A DNA stretch of 64,000 nucleotides, taken from the NCBI GenBank assembly GCA_013112725.1, contig JABFFZ010000022.1, forward strand, positions 1 to 64,000, read 5' to 3'. This DNA comes from Chloroflexota bacterium. GTDB taxonomy: Bacteria; Chloroflexota; Anaerolineae; Promineifilales; Promineifilaceae. This document shows positions 8,426 through 18,973 of the stretch, piece after piece (positions within the stretch are counted from its first letter, which is position 1; the number at the start of each line of letters is the position of its first letter). A model generated the notes under the pieces. That model was not told the DNA's origin. It worked only from the letters and a program-made list of their open reading frames with translations, and did no database searches. The position numbers and the translations under genes were made by a program.

Positions 8426-11400
8426 ATGTTTCCCACTTTCCCCGGCTACCAGCTTGAGCAGAAGATATACGAGAGCGGCCGCACGGCCGTATACCGCGCC
8501 CAATTGGTACAAAAGAACTGCCCGGTCGTGTTGAAGGTCTTGCAGTCGGGGCAGGATTCGCCAGAGATACACGGCCGTTTCCGCCAGGAATATCATCTCA
8601 CCACCTCCCTCAACGGCAGCGGCGTCATCCGCGCCCTGGCCCTGGAAGAACAAAATGGGCTGCTGGCTATGGCCCTGGAAGATTTTGGCGGCCAATCGCT
8701 GGCCCACTGGCTCAATAGCGGCCGCCTGGAGATGGCCACCTTCCTGCCGCTGGCCATCCAGACCAGCGACGCCCTCGCCGCCATCCACCAACAAAACCTC
8801 ATTCACAAAGACATCAACCCGGCCAACATCGTCTGGAACCGGGACACGGCCGTGCTCAAAATCATAGACTTTGGTCTGGCAACCACCCTCCCCCGCGAAA
8901 ACCTGGAACTGCGCAGCCCCCATGTGCTGGAAGGCACGCTGGCCTACATCTCCCCCGAACAAACCGGACGTATGAACCGGGCCATGGATTACCGCTCCGA
9001 CCTCTACTCCCTGGGTATCACCTTTTACCAGCTTTGCACGGGTGAACTTCCCTTCACGGCCGTAGATCCCCTGGAACTCCTCCACGCCCACATCGCCCGC
9101 CCCCCCCGCCCACCGCAGGAAATCGCCCCCCAAATCCCGCAGCGTCTCGCCGACATCATCCTGCGCCTGCTGGCGAAAAACGCCGAAGACCGCTACCAAT
9201 CCGCCTACGGCCTTAAAGCCGACCTGGAAGAGTGCTGGCGGCAGTGGCAAGAGAACCGCACCATTGCCCTTTTCCCCCTGGCACAGCACGACGTCGGTTT
9301 CCGTTTCCAGCTACCGCAAAAGCTGTACGGCCGTGCCGACCCCACCGCTACCCTCCTGCAAGCCTTCCACCAGATGGCCGACCCGCAGCAGGGCGCGGTG
9401 CAGTTGGCCCTGGTCGCCGGCCCCGCCGGTATTGGAAAATCCGCCCTGGTGCAAGAACTGTACCGCCCCGTCACCGCCCGGCGCGGTTACTTCATCGCTG
9501 GGAAATTTGATCAGCTCCAAAATGCCCCCTACGCCCCCCTCATCGCCGCTTTCAACAATCTGCTCAACCAGATTCTCACCGAGAGCCAGGCCGCCCTGAC
9601 CGCCTGGCGCGAAAAATTGCAGACAGCGTTAGGGGCTAACGGCCAGGTCATCACTGACGTGCTGCCCAACCTGGAACTGATCATCGGTCCCCAAAGGGCC
9701 GTGCCCTACCTGCCGCCCGCCGAAGCCGAAACCCGCTTCAACCTCACCTTCCAAAACTTCATCCGCGTATTTGCCCAGGCCAGCCACCCGCTGGTTCTCT
9801 TTCTGGATGACTGGCAATGGATGGACGGCGCTTCCCGCCAGATCATCCAAAATCTACTTACCAGCGATGGCGATGGTGTCCATTTATTGCTCATTGGCGC
9901 ATACCGCGACAATGAAATGCCGGCCAACCACCCCATCTGGTTAACCATCGAAAAGGTAAGCGCCCTGGGCACGGCCGTACACACCATCACTCTCAGCCCG
10001 CTCACCCTGGCCGACGTATCCGCTTACGTGGCCGACACCCTGCACACCACCGCCGCCGCCGCCCACACCCTGGCCGAACTCGTCCACACCAAAACCGGTG
10101 GCAATCCCTTTTTTGTCGGCGAATTTATGAAATCCCTCTACACCGATGGTTACATCACCTTCGACCACGCCCACGGCCGTTGGCAATGGGAATTAGCCCG
10201 CGTCCAGGCCGCCGCCATCACCGACAACGTCGTCACCCTAATGACCGCCGCCATCCAAAAATTAGACCTGAAAACGCAAATGGTGCTGACGCTTGCCGCC
10301 TGCATTGGCAGCCGGTTTGACCTGCACACCCTGGCACTGGTCTATGGCGCGCCCCCGGCGGACACGGCCGTTACCCTGCGTCCCGCCATCCAAAACGGCC
10401 TGCTTATCCCCCTCAGCGACAACTACCGGCTGGCCGAGCAGCCCATTGACCTCAACCCCGCCTACAAATTCGCCCATGACCGCATCCAGCAGGCCGCCTA
10501 TGACTTGCTGCCCGCCGCCGACCGGCAAAGCATCCACTGGCAAATTGGGCAGCACCTCAAACAGGGCCAACCCACCGGCAGCGCCATTTTTGAGATGGTC
10601 AACCACCTCAATCTGGGGCGCAGCCGGCTCACACAGCCCGCCAACCGGCTGGAACTGGCCCGGCTCAATCTGGCCGCCGCCCAAACCGCCAGCGAAGCCA
10701 ACGCCTTCAGCACTGCGCTGGAGTATGCCCAGATTGGCCGGCAACTGCTGCCGCCCGACGCCTGGCAAACGGAATATGACCTGGCGCTGGGGCTGCACGT
10801 CACGGCCGTGTCCGCCGCTGCGTTCAGCGCCAATTTCCCCCTGGTCGAAAGCATCAGTCAGGCCGCCCTGCCCCACACCCGCACCCTGCTCGACCGTGTA
10901 TCCATCTACCGCCACATCCTCACCGCCCTGCTGGCCCAAAACAAACTGGCCGAAGAGCTAGACATTGCCCTGCCCTTGCTGCAGGAATTAGGCATCAACC
11001 TGCCGCGTCATCCCACCCGCCAACACCTGCTGGTAGATGTGCTGAAAACCCGTCTCGCCCTGCGTGGCAAAACCACCACCGACCTGCTGCACCAACCCGT
11101 CATCACCGACCCCCAACTCACTGCTACCATTGAGATCATGACCCAATGTGGCGGCCCCGCTTACTTCACTGAGCCACTGCTGTTTGCCCTGGTGGTGCTG
11201 CGCCTGATCCGGCTTTACGCCCAACGCGGCAACCACCCCGAAGGCGCGCGCGCCTATGCCGCCTACGGCCTCATGCTCGCTGGCTATCTGAATGACACCG
11301 AGGGCGGTTATGCCTTTGGCGAATTGGGGCTAAATCTGGTGGAACGGCTGCACATCCGGGCGCATTATCCGGGCACAGCGCAACTGTTTTATCACTACCT

Positions 11401-13636
11401 CAACCACTGGAAAAACCACCTGCGCGACTCGGTAGAACCATTAGCCAATGGCTACCAGATTGGGTTGGAAACGGGTGCGCTGGAATTTGCCATGAACTGC
11501 GGTTACAGCCTGGCCACGCACAACTTTTATGCCGGCGTTCCCCTCAGCCAGGTGATTCCCCAGATGGAACAGTTTGCGGCAACGATGGAGCAGTTCAACC
11601 AACACAAGCTGCATTATGTGTTAACTATGTTCCTACAAACGGCCGTGAACCTGCACACCGCCCCCGAAATCCCCTGGCAGCTAACCGGCGACCACTTCGA
11701 CGAGGCCACCGGTGAAGCCGCCTATCGCCACGCCGGCGACCAGCCCGCCCTCTGCACCTTTCTGGTGCAAAAAGCCACCCTGCTCACCCTCTTCGGCCAT
11801 TACCGGGCCGCCCAACCTGTTTTTGCCGAAATTGAAACCGTGCAGGAAAGCATCGCCGCCACCTACATGACCACGATCATCCTCATGCTGGACGCGCTCA
11901 ACCATCTGGCGCTCTACCCCACCGCCACCGCCGCCGAACAAAAGCAGATCAAAAAACGAGTAGACGCCGCCCTGAAAAAGCTGGCCATCTGGGCCGATAT
12001 GGCCCCTATGAACTTCCGCCACAAATATGAACTGGTTGCCGCCGAACGGGAACGGGTCTACGGCCGTCCACCCGCCGCCCGCCGCCTCTATGCCCAGGCC
12101 ATCGCCCACGCCCACGCCAGCGGCTACCTCCAGGAAGAAGCGCTGGCCTATGAACTGGCAGGCAACTACTACGAACAGCGCGGCCTGAACAGCCTGGCGC
12201 AGTATCATGTGCAGCAGGCCCACCGCGCCTACCATCGCTGGGGGGCCAGGGCCAAAATGCGCCACCTGGAAAGCCGGTTCCCCGCCTATTTTGCTGCCGC
12301 CCCCACCGCCGCCACCATTACCAGCCCCACCACCACCGCCAGCAGCGTCAGCAGCACGGCCGTGCTCGACCTGGGCAGCGTAGTCAAAGCCTCCCAGGCC
12401 CTCTCCGGCGAAATCCGCCTGGATTACTTGCTCAACCGGCTGATGGAACTACTCATCGAAAACGCCGGGGCACAGGCCGGTTGGCTGCTGCTCCCCCACG
12501 AAGACGAATGGCAAATCGTCGCCACCGGCGGTGATATGGATGGCGATACAACCGTATCGCCATCCATACTGAATTACGTCACCCGCACCCGCGAACACCT
12601 GGTGCTGGATGACGCCATTGCTGACAGCCAGTTTGCCGCCGACCCCGTCATTGCCCAGCGCCAATCCCGTTCCGTCTTGTGCCTGCCCCTGCTGCACCAT
12701 GACAACCTGACCGGCGTCCTCTATCTGGAAAACAATCTCGCCCCCGGCGCCTTCACCGCCGAGCGGCTGAAAGTGCTGAACCTGTTGGCTTCCCAGGCGG
12801 CCATTTCCATCGAAAACGCCCGGTTGTATGGCTATTTGCAGGAATACGGCCGTAGCCTGGAACAACAGGTCGAACAGCGCACCGCCGCCCTGGCCCAGGC
12901 CAACCTGGAGGCCCAGGCCGCCCGCGCCGCCGCCGAAGCCGCCAACGAAAACAAAAGCATCTTCCTCTCCAACATGAGCCGGGAACTGCGCACCCCGCTC
13001 AATACCATCATCGGCTTCACCCGCATCGTCAAACAAAACGGCGCCGCCACCCTGCCGGACAAACAGCTAGACAATCTGGACAAAGTGCTGGTCAGCGCCG
13101 ACCATTTACTCAGCCTGATCAACACCGTCATAGACATCGCCAAAATTGAAACCGGCCACATGGATGTGCAACCGGCCGAATTTGATGCCGCCGCCCTGAC
13201 CGCCAGTTGCATCGCCACCGTGCAGCCGCTGCTCAGAGAAAACGTGACCCTGCACACTGAATTTAGCCACAATCTGCCCCTGGTTTACTCCGACCCTGCC
13301 AAAGTCAAACAGATCATCATCAACCTGCTCAGCAACGCCGCCAAATTTACCCACCAGGGTCGCATCACCGTGCAACTGACCGCCCGGGGCGATACCCTGA
13401 CGCTGGCCGTCAGCGATACCGGCATCGGCATCTCACCGCAAGCCCTGCTCCGTATCTTTGAAGAGTTTGAGCAGGCCGAAAGCACCATCCGCCAGCAATA
13501 CGGCGGCACCGGCCTCGGCCTGCCTATCAGCCGCAGCCTGGCCCGCCTGCTCGGCGGCGACCTCACCGCCGCCAGCACCCTGAGCGCAGGCTCAACGTTT
13601 ACGTTGACTATACCCGTGTTTTACCGTGATGCGTGA
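8426..13636 (+). CDS. Ser/Thr kinase-ATPase-GAF-histidine kinase lacking His
   Basis: 1736 residues of the family named trifunctional serine/threonine-protein kinase/ATP-binding protein/sensor histidine kinase. Order: Pkn-type kinase (1-270; catalytic HKDINPAN with Asp ~129, DFG Asp ~148), AAA/STAND-like ATPase (Walker A AGPAGIGKSALV with Lys ~338; Walker B LVLFLDDWQWMD), a long helical TPR-like region (~600-1290), GAF (~1330-1480), coiled coil, HisKA and HATPase. The H-box reads MSRELRTPLN: Arg ~1519 (codon CGG) replaces the phospho-acceptor His found in both neighbouring kinases. The HATPase motifs (DTGIGIS, GGTGLGLP) are kept. It may therefore act as an ATP-binding scaffold, dimerise with its paralogue, or signal only through Ser/Thr phosphorylation. 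It has no clear Shine-Dalgarno sequence, and its C-terminal codons are part of a repeat hairpin. Confidence 0.9.
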   Translation: MFPTFPGYQLEQKIYESGRTAVYRAQLVQKNCPVVLKVLQSGQDSPEIHGRFRQEYHLTTSLNGSGVIRALALEEQNGLLAMALEDFGGQSLAHWLNSGRLEMATFLPLAIQTSDALAAIHQQNLIHKDINPANIVWNRDTAVLKIIDFGLATTLPRENLELRSPHVLEGTLAYISPEQTGRMNRAMDYRSDLYSLGITFYQLCTGELPFTAVDPLELLHAHIARPPRPPQEIAPQIPQRLADIILRLLAKNAEDRYQSAYGLKADLEECWRQWQENRTIALFPLAQHDVGFRFQLPQKLYGRADPTATLLQAFHQMADPQQGAVQLALVAGPAGIGKSALVQELYRPVTARRGYFIAGKFDQLQNAPYAPLIAAFNNLLNQILTESQAALTAWREKLQTALGANGQVITDVLPNLELIIGPQRAVPYLPPAEAETRFNLTFQNFIRVFAQASHPLVLFLDDWQWMDGASRQIIQNLLTSDGDGVHLLLIGAYRDNEMPANHPIWLTIEKVSALGTAVHTITLSPLTLADVSAYVADTLHTTAAAAHTLAELVHTKTGGNPFFVGEFMKSLYTDGYITFDHAHGRWQWELARVQAAAITDNVVTLMTAAIQKLDLKTQMVLTLAACIGSRFDLHTLALVYGAPPADTAVTLRPAIQNGLLIPLSDNYRLAEQPIDLNPAYKFAHDRIQQAAYDLLPAADRQSIHWQIGQHLKQGQPTGSAIFEMVNHLNLGRSRLTQPANRLELARLNLAAAQTASEANAFSTALEYAQIGRQLLPPDAWQTEYDLALGLHVTAVSAAAFSANFPLVESISQAALPHTRTLLDRVSIYRHILTALLAQNKLAEELDIALPLLQELGINLPRHPTRQHLLVDVLKTRLALRGKTTTDLLHQPVITDPQLTATIEIMTQCGGPAYFTEPLLFALVVLRLIRLYAQRGNHPEGARAYAAYGLMLAGYLNDTEGGYAFGELGLNLVERLHIRAHYPGTAQLFYHYLNHWKNHLRDSVEPLANGYQIGLETGALEFAMNCGYSLATHNFYAGVPLSQVIPQMEQFAATMEQFNQHKLHYVLTMFLQTAVNLHTAPEIPWQLTGDHFDEATGEAAYRHAGDQPALCTFLVQKATLLTLFGHYRAAQPVFAEIETVQESIAATYMTTIILMLDALNHLALYPTATAAEQKQIKKRVDAALKKLAIWADMAPMNFRHKYELVAAERERVYGRPPAARRLYAQAIAHAHASGYLQEEALAYELAGNYYEQRGLNSLAQYHVQQAHRAYHRWGARAKMRHLESRFPAYFAAAPTAATITSPTTTASSVSSTAVLDLGSVVKASQALSGEIRLDYLLNRLMELLIENAGAQAGWLLLPHEDEWQIVATGGDMDGDTTVSPSILNYVTRTREHLVLDDAIADSQFAADPVIAQRQSRSVLCLPLLHHDNLTGVLYLENNLAPGAFTAERLKVLNLLASQAAISIENARLYGYLQEYGRSLEQQVEQRTAALAQANLEAQAARAAAEAANENKSIFLSNMSRELRTPLNTIIGFTRIVKQNGAATLPDKQLDNLDKVLVSADHLLSLINTVIDIAKIETGHMDVQPAEFDAAALTASCIATVQPLLRENVTLHTEFSHNLPLVYSDPAKVKQIIINLLSNAAKFTHQGRITVQLTARGDTLTLAVSDTGIGISPQALLRIFEEFEQAESTIRQQYGGTGLGLPISRSLARLLGGDLTAASTLSAGSTFTLTIPVFYRDA

Positions 13637-13677
13637 AACGTGACATCGTTCACGCACCTCACGCCTCACGCATCACG
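13625..13677. repeat. tandem-repeat hairpin, TGATGCG class
   Basis: CGTGATGCGTGA (13625-13636) pairs with TCACGCATCACG (13666-13677). The left arm encodes the last residues (RDA) and the TGA of the upstream kinase. The class recurs at 18919, 36453, 42573, 48578 and 59216. Confidence 0.75.
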
Positions 13678-13680
13678 TTT

Positions 13681-16600
13681 ATGACACCACCCGGCTACAC
13701 CATCACCGACAAGTTGTACGAAAGCAGCCACACGGCCGTGTACCGCGCCCAGAGTGACACCGGACAACCCGTCATCCTGAAGGTGTTGCAACCCGCCCAG
13801 GCCACACCGCAGGGATTAGCCCGCTTCCAGCGCGAGTATGAAATCACCCGCCAGTTAACCGGCGACGGCATGATCCAGGTCTACGCCCTGGAAAGTTTCC
13901 CCAACAGCCAGGCCATCGTCGTCGAAGATTTTGGCGGACAATCGCTGGCGCGGCTGGCCAACAAGCCGCTGCCGCTGGACACCTTCCTCCCCCTGGCACT
14001 GCACATCACCGACCAGCTAGACGCCATCCACCAGCAAAACCTGATCCACAAAGACATCAACCCGGCCAACATCATCTGGAATCCGGAAACCGGCGTGGTC
14101 AAAATCATTGATTTTGGCCTCTCCACCTCCCTCAGCCGTGAAAACCCGGAAATCCGCAGCCCACGCATCCTGGAAGGCACGCTGGCCTACATCTCGCCGG
14201 AGCAGACCGGGCGCATGAACCGGGCCATGGACTACCGCGCCGACTATTACTCGCTGGGGGCAGCGTTTTACCAGTTGCTCACCGGACAGCCTCCCTTCAC
14301 CGCCCAAGACCCCATCGAACTGGTCCATGCCCACATCGCCCGCCCACCACAGCCGCCGCACACGCTGAACACGGCCGTACCCGCCCCCCTTGGCGACATC
14401 ATCCTGCGCCTTTTAGCCAAAAACGCCGAAGACCGCTACCAATCCGCCTACGGCCTGAAAGCCGATTTGCAGGAATGTTGGCAGCAGTGGCAGACACACG
14501 GCCGTATCACCCCCTTCCCCCTGGCCCAACACGATATATCCGCCCGCTTCCAACTGCCGCAAAAGCTGTACGGCCGTGAAGCCGAACTACAAACCCTGCT
14601 CGCCGCCTTCAGCCGCACCGCCGCTCCCGCACAGGGGCACGTGGAACTGCTGCTCGTTACCGGGGCAGCCGGCGTGGGCAAATCCTCCCTGGTGCGCGAA
14701 CTGCACCGGGCGACCACCATCCAGCGCGGCGCATTCATCAGCGGCAAATTTGACCAACTGCACCACACCCCCTACGCCGCCCTCATCCACGCCTTCCAGG
14801 AGTTGGTCAACCAGCTTCTCAGCGAAAACGAGGCACGCATTGCCGCCTGGCGCAGCCAATTGTTGACCGCGTTGGGTGGCAACGGACAGGTGATCATTGA
14901 TGTAATCCCGGCCGTGGAATGGATCATCGGCCCCCAGCCCACCCCGCCGCCGCTACCCCCCAGCGAGGCCGAAGCCCGCTTCACCCTGGCCTTCCAAAAC
15001 TTCATCCGCGTCTTTGCCCAGGCCGACCATCCGCTGGTGCTGTTTCTGGATGACTGGCAGTGGATGGACGCCGGATCGCGCCAGCTTTTGCAACGGCTCA
15101 TCAGCGCGCCGCATACCCGCCATCTGCTGCTCATCGGCGCGTACCGCGACGCCGAAGTGGGCCAAACCCATCCCGTCTGGCAGATGGTCAACAACCTGCG
15201 CCAGAGCGGTATCCCCGTCAGCGATATTGCCCTGACGCCGCTCACGTTACCGGTTATCAACCAGTATGTGGCCGACGCACTGCATACGACCCCCGACGAA
15301 ACCCGGCTGTTGGCCGAACTAGTGCTGGCCAAGACAGGCGGCAATCCCTTTTTTACTGGCGAATTTTTGAAATCGCTGGTGGCTGCCAACCTGATCACCT
15401 TTGATTACGAGACCGGGCGCTGGCGTTGGGACCTGCCCGGCATCCAGGCCACCGACATCACCGATAACGTGGTGGAATTGATCACCGGGCACATCCAGCA
15501 GCTATCCGCCGCCGAGCAAACGGTGCTCAAACTGGCCGCCTGCATTGGCGCGCGGTTTGATCTGGCGACGCTGGCATTGGTCTATAACCAATCCGCACAG
15601 GACACGGCCGTTGCCCTTTGGGAAAGCATCGTCGCCGGCCTCATCACCCCCCTCAACGACGAATACCGGCTGGCCATTTTTGACGTGCCCACCAATGCCG
15701 CCTACAAATTCGCCCATGACCGCATCCAGCAGGCTGCCTACGCCTTGCTGAATGAAGCCGAAAAACAGGCCACCCACCGGCAAATTGGCAACTATTTATT
15801 GCAAGCCGCCGGGCCAGACAGGCCCCACGACTACGCTCAGGGCAAGCATGATACCACGATCTTTACCATTCTCAACCACCTCAATCTGGCCCAACCGCTG
15901 CTCAAGAGCCAGACAGAACAGGATGAACTGGCCGCCCTCAATCTGGCCGCCGGGCAAAAAGCAATGCAGTCCGCCGCCTTTTTACCGGCGCTGGAATATC
16001 TGCACACCGGCATCCGCCTGCTCAATGGCGACACGGCCTGGGCGCGATGTTATGACCTGGCGCTGGCGCTGCACACGCAGGCGGCCGCCGCTGCCAATCT
16101 CGGCGGGCAATATGCGGAAATGGGGCAGTGGACGGGCGCGGTGATCCGGCACGGCCGTACCCTGCTGGACAAAACCCCGGTGTACGAGACCATCATCCAG
16201 GCGCAAACCCACCAGAACCGGTTGGATGAGGCATTGGACACGGCCGTGGCCGTCCTGCAACAATTTGGCCTCAAACTGCCGCGCCATCCCAGCCGCCGCC
16301 ACCTGCTGCCCGCCCTGTTGCAAACCCGGCGTGCCCTGCGTGGCAAAAGCCCCGCCGACCTGCTCACCCTGCCGCGCATGACCGACCCGGAACAACTGGC
16401 CATCACCAGCATCCTGGCGCGGGCCGGTGTCACCGCCTACTTCGTCTCCACCGAACTGTTTGCCCTGATTGTGCTGCACCTGGCCCAGCGATACGTGCGA
16501 TACGGCAACACCCCCTTTGCCTGCCGCGCCTTTGCCACCTACGGCCTCATCCTGGTCAGTGTCTTGCGCGATTATGACAGCGGTTATGCCTATTGCCAGA

Positions 16601-18933
16601 TGGCGATCAAACTGCTGGATCAGTTGCAGGCGGCCGAAATGACCGGCTCCACGCACATGGTCTTTAACGTCTTCGTGCGCCACTGGAAAGAGCATTTACG
16701 AGAGACGCTGCCCGCCTTGCAAGAAGCATACCAGGCGGCGCTGGCGGCGGGCGACCCGGAATTTGCCACTTACTGCGCCTACGGCTACAGCAAACACGCC
16801 CTGCACGTGGGCGAAAATCTGGCGCAGCTCACCCCAGAAATGATCCGCTACAGCGAGGTGATGGCCTACTACAAAAAAGAGAAAATCCATTACGTGCATA
16901 ATTTTTATGTGCAAACGGCCGTGAACCTCTCCCAACCCACGCCCCTTCCCTACCTGCTGCAAGGAGAGTACTTCGACGAGTCAACCACCGTACCCGCCTA
17001 CCGCGCCGCCAACGACCGCAGCGCGCTGTGCGCCTTTGACATCCAAAAAGCGATGTTGTGTTACCTGTTTGGGCAGCCGGAACTGGGGTTACCCTTCAGC
17101 CAGGAAGCGTCTGAACTGCTGGCGCGTATCCCCGGCTCCAACTCCATCCCGCTGTTTTATTTGTACGATTCGCTCATCCGCCTGGCGCTTTACCCCACCT
17201 TCAGCCCGGCGGAACAAAAGGCGGCGCTGAAAAAAGTGGCCGCCAACCAGAAAAAGCTGGCAAAACTCATCCCCTTCGCCCCGGTCAATTTCACCCACAA
17301 ACAGACGCTGGTGGCGGCCGAACTGGCCCGCGTGCAGGGCGACCCCGTAGCCGCCGCCGACCTGTACGACCAGGCGATCCAGCAAGCCATCACCAACCAG
17401 TATCCTCACGAAGCGGCGCTGGCCATGGAACTGGCGGGCAATTTCCACGCTGCGCAAGAAGACGGGCTGGCCGCCTTTTACCACCGCCAGGCGTATGAGA
17501 CCTACGCCGCCTGGGGAGCGGTGAGCAAAACGGCGGAAATGGCCAGCCGCTTCCCTTACCTGGCCCCGCCGGAGCGAAGCGGCGAGACGATCAGCGTCAT
17601 CGCTACCACCCGCACGGCTACGATGGCCTCCACGACGGTGAACAGCACGGCCGTGCTCGACCTGACCAGCGTGATTAAAGCGTCCCAGGCTATTGCCAGC
17701 GAGATTGTGCTGCCGCGCCTGACGGAACGGCTGATGCGCATTGTCATTGAAAACGCCGGGGCGCAAACGGGCTGCCTGCTGCTGCCGCCCGCTAACAGCC
17801 ATGGGCCGGAAGGTGGCTGGCAGCCAGCCGCTTGGGCCGGGGAAGGAGAGGTCGTTTTGCCGCTGTCCCTGATTCAACATGTGGCCCGGTCACAGACGGC
17901 CGTATTGCTGGAAAACGCCAGCCAGAGCCAGTTTGCCCAGGACCCGGTCATTCGCAGCCGTCGCCCGCAGTCGGTGCTGTGCCTGCCGCTGCTGCAACAG
18001 GGCAATCTGGCCGGTTTGCTCTACCTGGAAAACAATCTGGCAACGGGTGCGTTTACGGCCAACCACCTGGCGGTATTGAACATGTTGGCCTCACAAACGG
18101 CTATTTCGCTGCAGAACGCGCAGTTGTACGGCCGTCTGGAAAGCTACAACAGCGCCCTGGAAGAAAAAGTAGGGCAGCGTACGGCCGAACTGGCTCAGGC
18201 CACCCAGGATGCGGAAGCTGCCCGCGCCATCGCCATTCAGGCCAACGAAGCCAAAAGCGCCTTCCTGGCGAACATGAGCCATGAACTACGCACACCTCTC
18301 AATGCCATCATCGGCTTCACGCGCATTGTGCGTCGCCGCAGCAGCGATGCCCTACCCGACCGCCAACTACATAACCTGGATCGGGTGCTGGTCAGCGCCG
18401 AGCAGCTATTGAGCATCATCAACACCATTCTGGACATTGCCAAAATTGAGGCGGGGCGGATGGAGGTGCAGGCCGCCCAGTTTAATCTGGCAACGGTGGT
18501 GGATTTGTGCGTCACGGCCGTGCAGCCCAGCCTGAAACCCGGTGTCACCATCATCAGGGAGTTGCCCGCCGATCTGCCGGTCATTTATTCCGACCAGGAC
18601 AAAATTCGGCAAATTCTGATAAACTTGTTGGGCAATGCGGCCAAGTTTACCGCACACGGCCGTATCACCATTCAAGCCGTTCCAGAAAGTGATACGCTCG
18701 CCATTACCATTCAGGACACCGGCATCGGCATTCCCGCCGACGCCCTGCCCCGCATTTTTGAAGAGTTTGAACAGGCCAGCCCGGCCATTCGCCAGCAGTA
18801 CGACGGCGTGGGGCTGGGCCTGGCGCTCAGCCGCAGCCTGGCCCGTTTGCTTGGTGGCCGCATTACGGCCGTGAGCACACCCGGCCTCGGCTCGGCATTT
18901 ACCCTGACAATTCCTGTAATGCATGATGGGTGA
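13681..18933 (+). CDS. Ser/Thr kinase-ATPase-GAF-histidine kinase
   Basis: A paralogue of the upstream gene with the same order: Ser/Thr kinase (HKDINPANI, IIDFGLST), ATPase (VTGAAGVGKSSLV; LVLFLDDWQWMD), helical TPR-like region, GAF, coiled coil, HisKA and HATPase. Here the H-box is intact (MSHELRTPLN, His ~1534). The last G-box reads YDGVGLGLALS, where the usual second Gly-Thr is Gly-Val. The open frame extends 48 bases upstream to a GTG overlapping the previous stop, but those codons lie in a repeat hairpin. ATG 13681 (MTPPGYTITDKLYESS) aligns with the start of the paralogue. Tandem duplication followed by loss of His in one copy fits a heteromeric pair. The last codons (VMHDG) and TGA come from repeat sequence. 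Confidence 0.9.
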   Translation: MTPPGYTITDKLYESSHTAVYRAQSDTGQPVILKVLQPAQATPQGLARFQREYEITRQLTGDGMIQVYALESFPNSQAIVVEDFGGQSLARLANKPLPLDTFLPLALHITDQLDAIHQQNLIHKDINPANIIWNPETGVVKIIDFGLSTSLSRENPEIRSPRILEGTLAYISPEQTGRMNRAMDYRADYYSLGAAFYQLLTGQPPFTAQDPIELVHAHIARPPQPPHTLNTAVPAPLGDIILRLLAKNAEDRYQSAYGLKADLQECWQQWQTHGRITPFPLAQHDISARFQLPQKLYGREAELQTLLAAFSRTAAPAQGHVELLLVTGAAGVGKSSLVRELHRATTIQRGAFISGKFDQLHHTPYAALIHAFQELVNQLLSENEARIAAWRSQLLTALGGNGQVIIDVIPAVEWIIGPQPTPPPLPPSEAEARFTLAFQNFIRVFAQADHPLVLFLDDWQWMDAGSRQLLQRLISAPHTRHLLLIGAYRDAEVGQTHPVWQMVNNLRQSGIPVSDIALTPLTLPVINQYVADALHTTPDETRLLAELVLAKTGGNPFFTGEFLKSLVAANLITFDYETGRWRWDLPGIQATDITDNVVELITGHIQQLSAAEQTVLKLAACIGARFDLATLALVYNQSAQDTAVALWESIVAGLITPLNDEYRLAIFDVPTNAAYKFAHDRIQQAAYALLNEAEKQATHRQIGNYLLQAAGPDRPHDYAQGKHDTTIFTILNHLNLAQPLLKSQTEQDELAALNLAAGQKAMQSAAFLPALEYLHTGIRLLNGDTAWARCYDLALALHTQAAAAANLGGQYAEMGQWTGAVIRHGRTLLDKTPVYETIIQAQTHQNRLDEALDTAVAVLQQFGLKLPRHPSRRHLLPALLQTRRALRGKSPADLLTLPRMTDPEQLAITSILARAGVTAYFVSTELFALIVLHLAQRYVRYGNTPFACRAFATYGLILVSVLRDYDSGYAYCQMAIKLLDQLQAAEMTGSTHMVFNVFVRHWKEHLRETLPALQEAYQAALAAGDPEFATYCAYGYSKHALHVGENLAQLTPEMIRYSEVMAYYKKEKIHYVHNFYVQTAVNLSQPTPLPYLLQGEYFDESTTVPAYRAANDRSALCAFDIQKAMLCYLFGQPELGLPFSQEASELLARIPGSNSIPLFYLYDSLIRLALYPTFSPAEQKAALKKVAANQKKLAKLIPFAPVNFTHKQTLVAAELARVQGDPVAAADLYDQAIQQAITNQYPHEAALAMELAGNFHAAQEDGLAAFYHRQAYETYAAWGAVSKTAEMASRFPYLAPPERSGETISVIATTRTATMASTTVNSTAVLDLTSVIKASQAIASEIVLPRLTERLMRIVIENAGAQTGCLLLPPANSHGPEGGWQPAAWAGEGEVVLPLSLIQHVARSQTAVLLENASQSQFAQDPVIRSRRPQSVLCLPLLQQGNLAGLLYLENNLATGAFTANHLAVLNMLASQTAISLQNAQLYGRLESYNSALEEKVGQRTAELAQATQDAEAARAIAIQANEAKSAFLANMSHELRTPLNAIIGFTRIVRRRSSDALPDRQLHNLDRVLVSAEQLLSIINTILDIAKIEAGRMEVQAAQFNLATVVDLCVTAVQPSLKPGVTIIRELPADLPVIYSDQDKIRQILINLLGNAAKFTAHGRITIQAVPESDTLAITIQDTGIGIPADALPRIFEEFEQASPAIRQQYDGVGLGLALSRSLARLLGGRITAVSTPGLGSAFTLTIPVMHDG

Positions 18934-18973
18934 CCCGCAAGGCATTCACGCATCACGCATCAAGCATCACCCA
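18919..18973. repeat. tandem-repeat hairpin, TGATGCG class
   Basis: GCATGATGGGTGA on the left faces CACGCATCACGCATC and AGCATCACCCAT on the right. It spans the stop of the kinase and reaches the start codon of the cyclase, leaving no room for a ribosome site. Confidence 0.65.
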
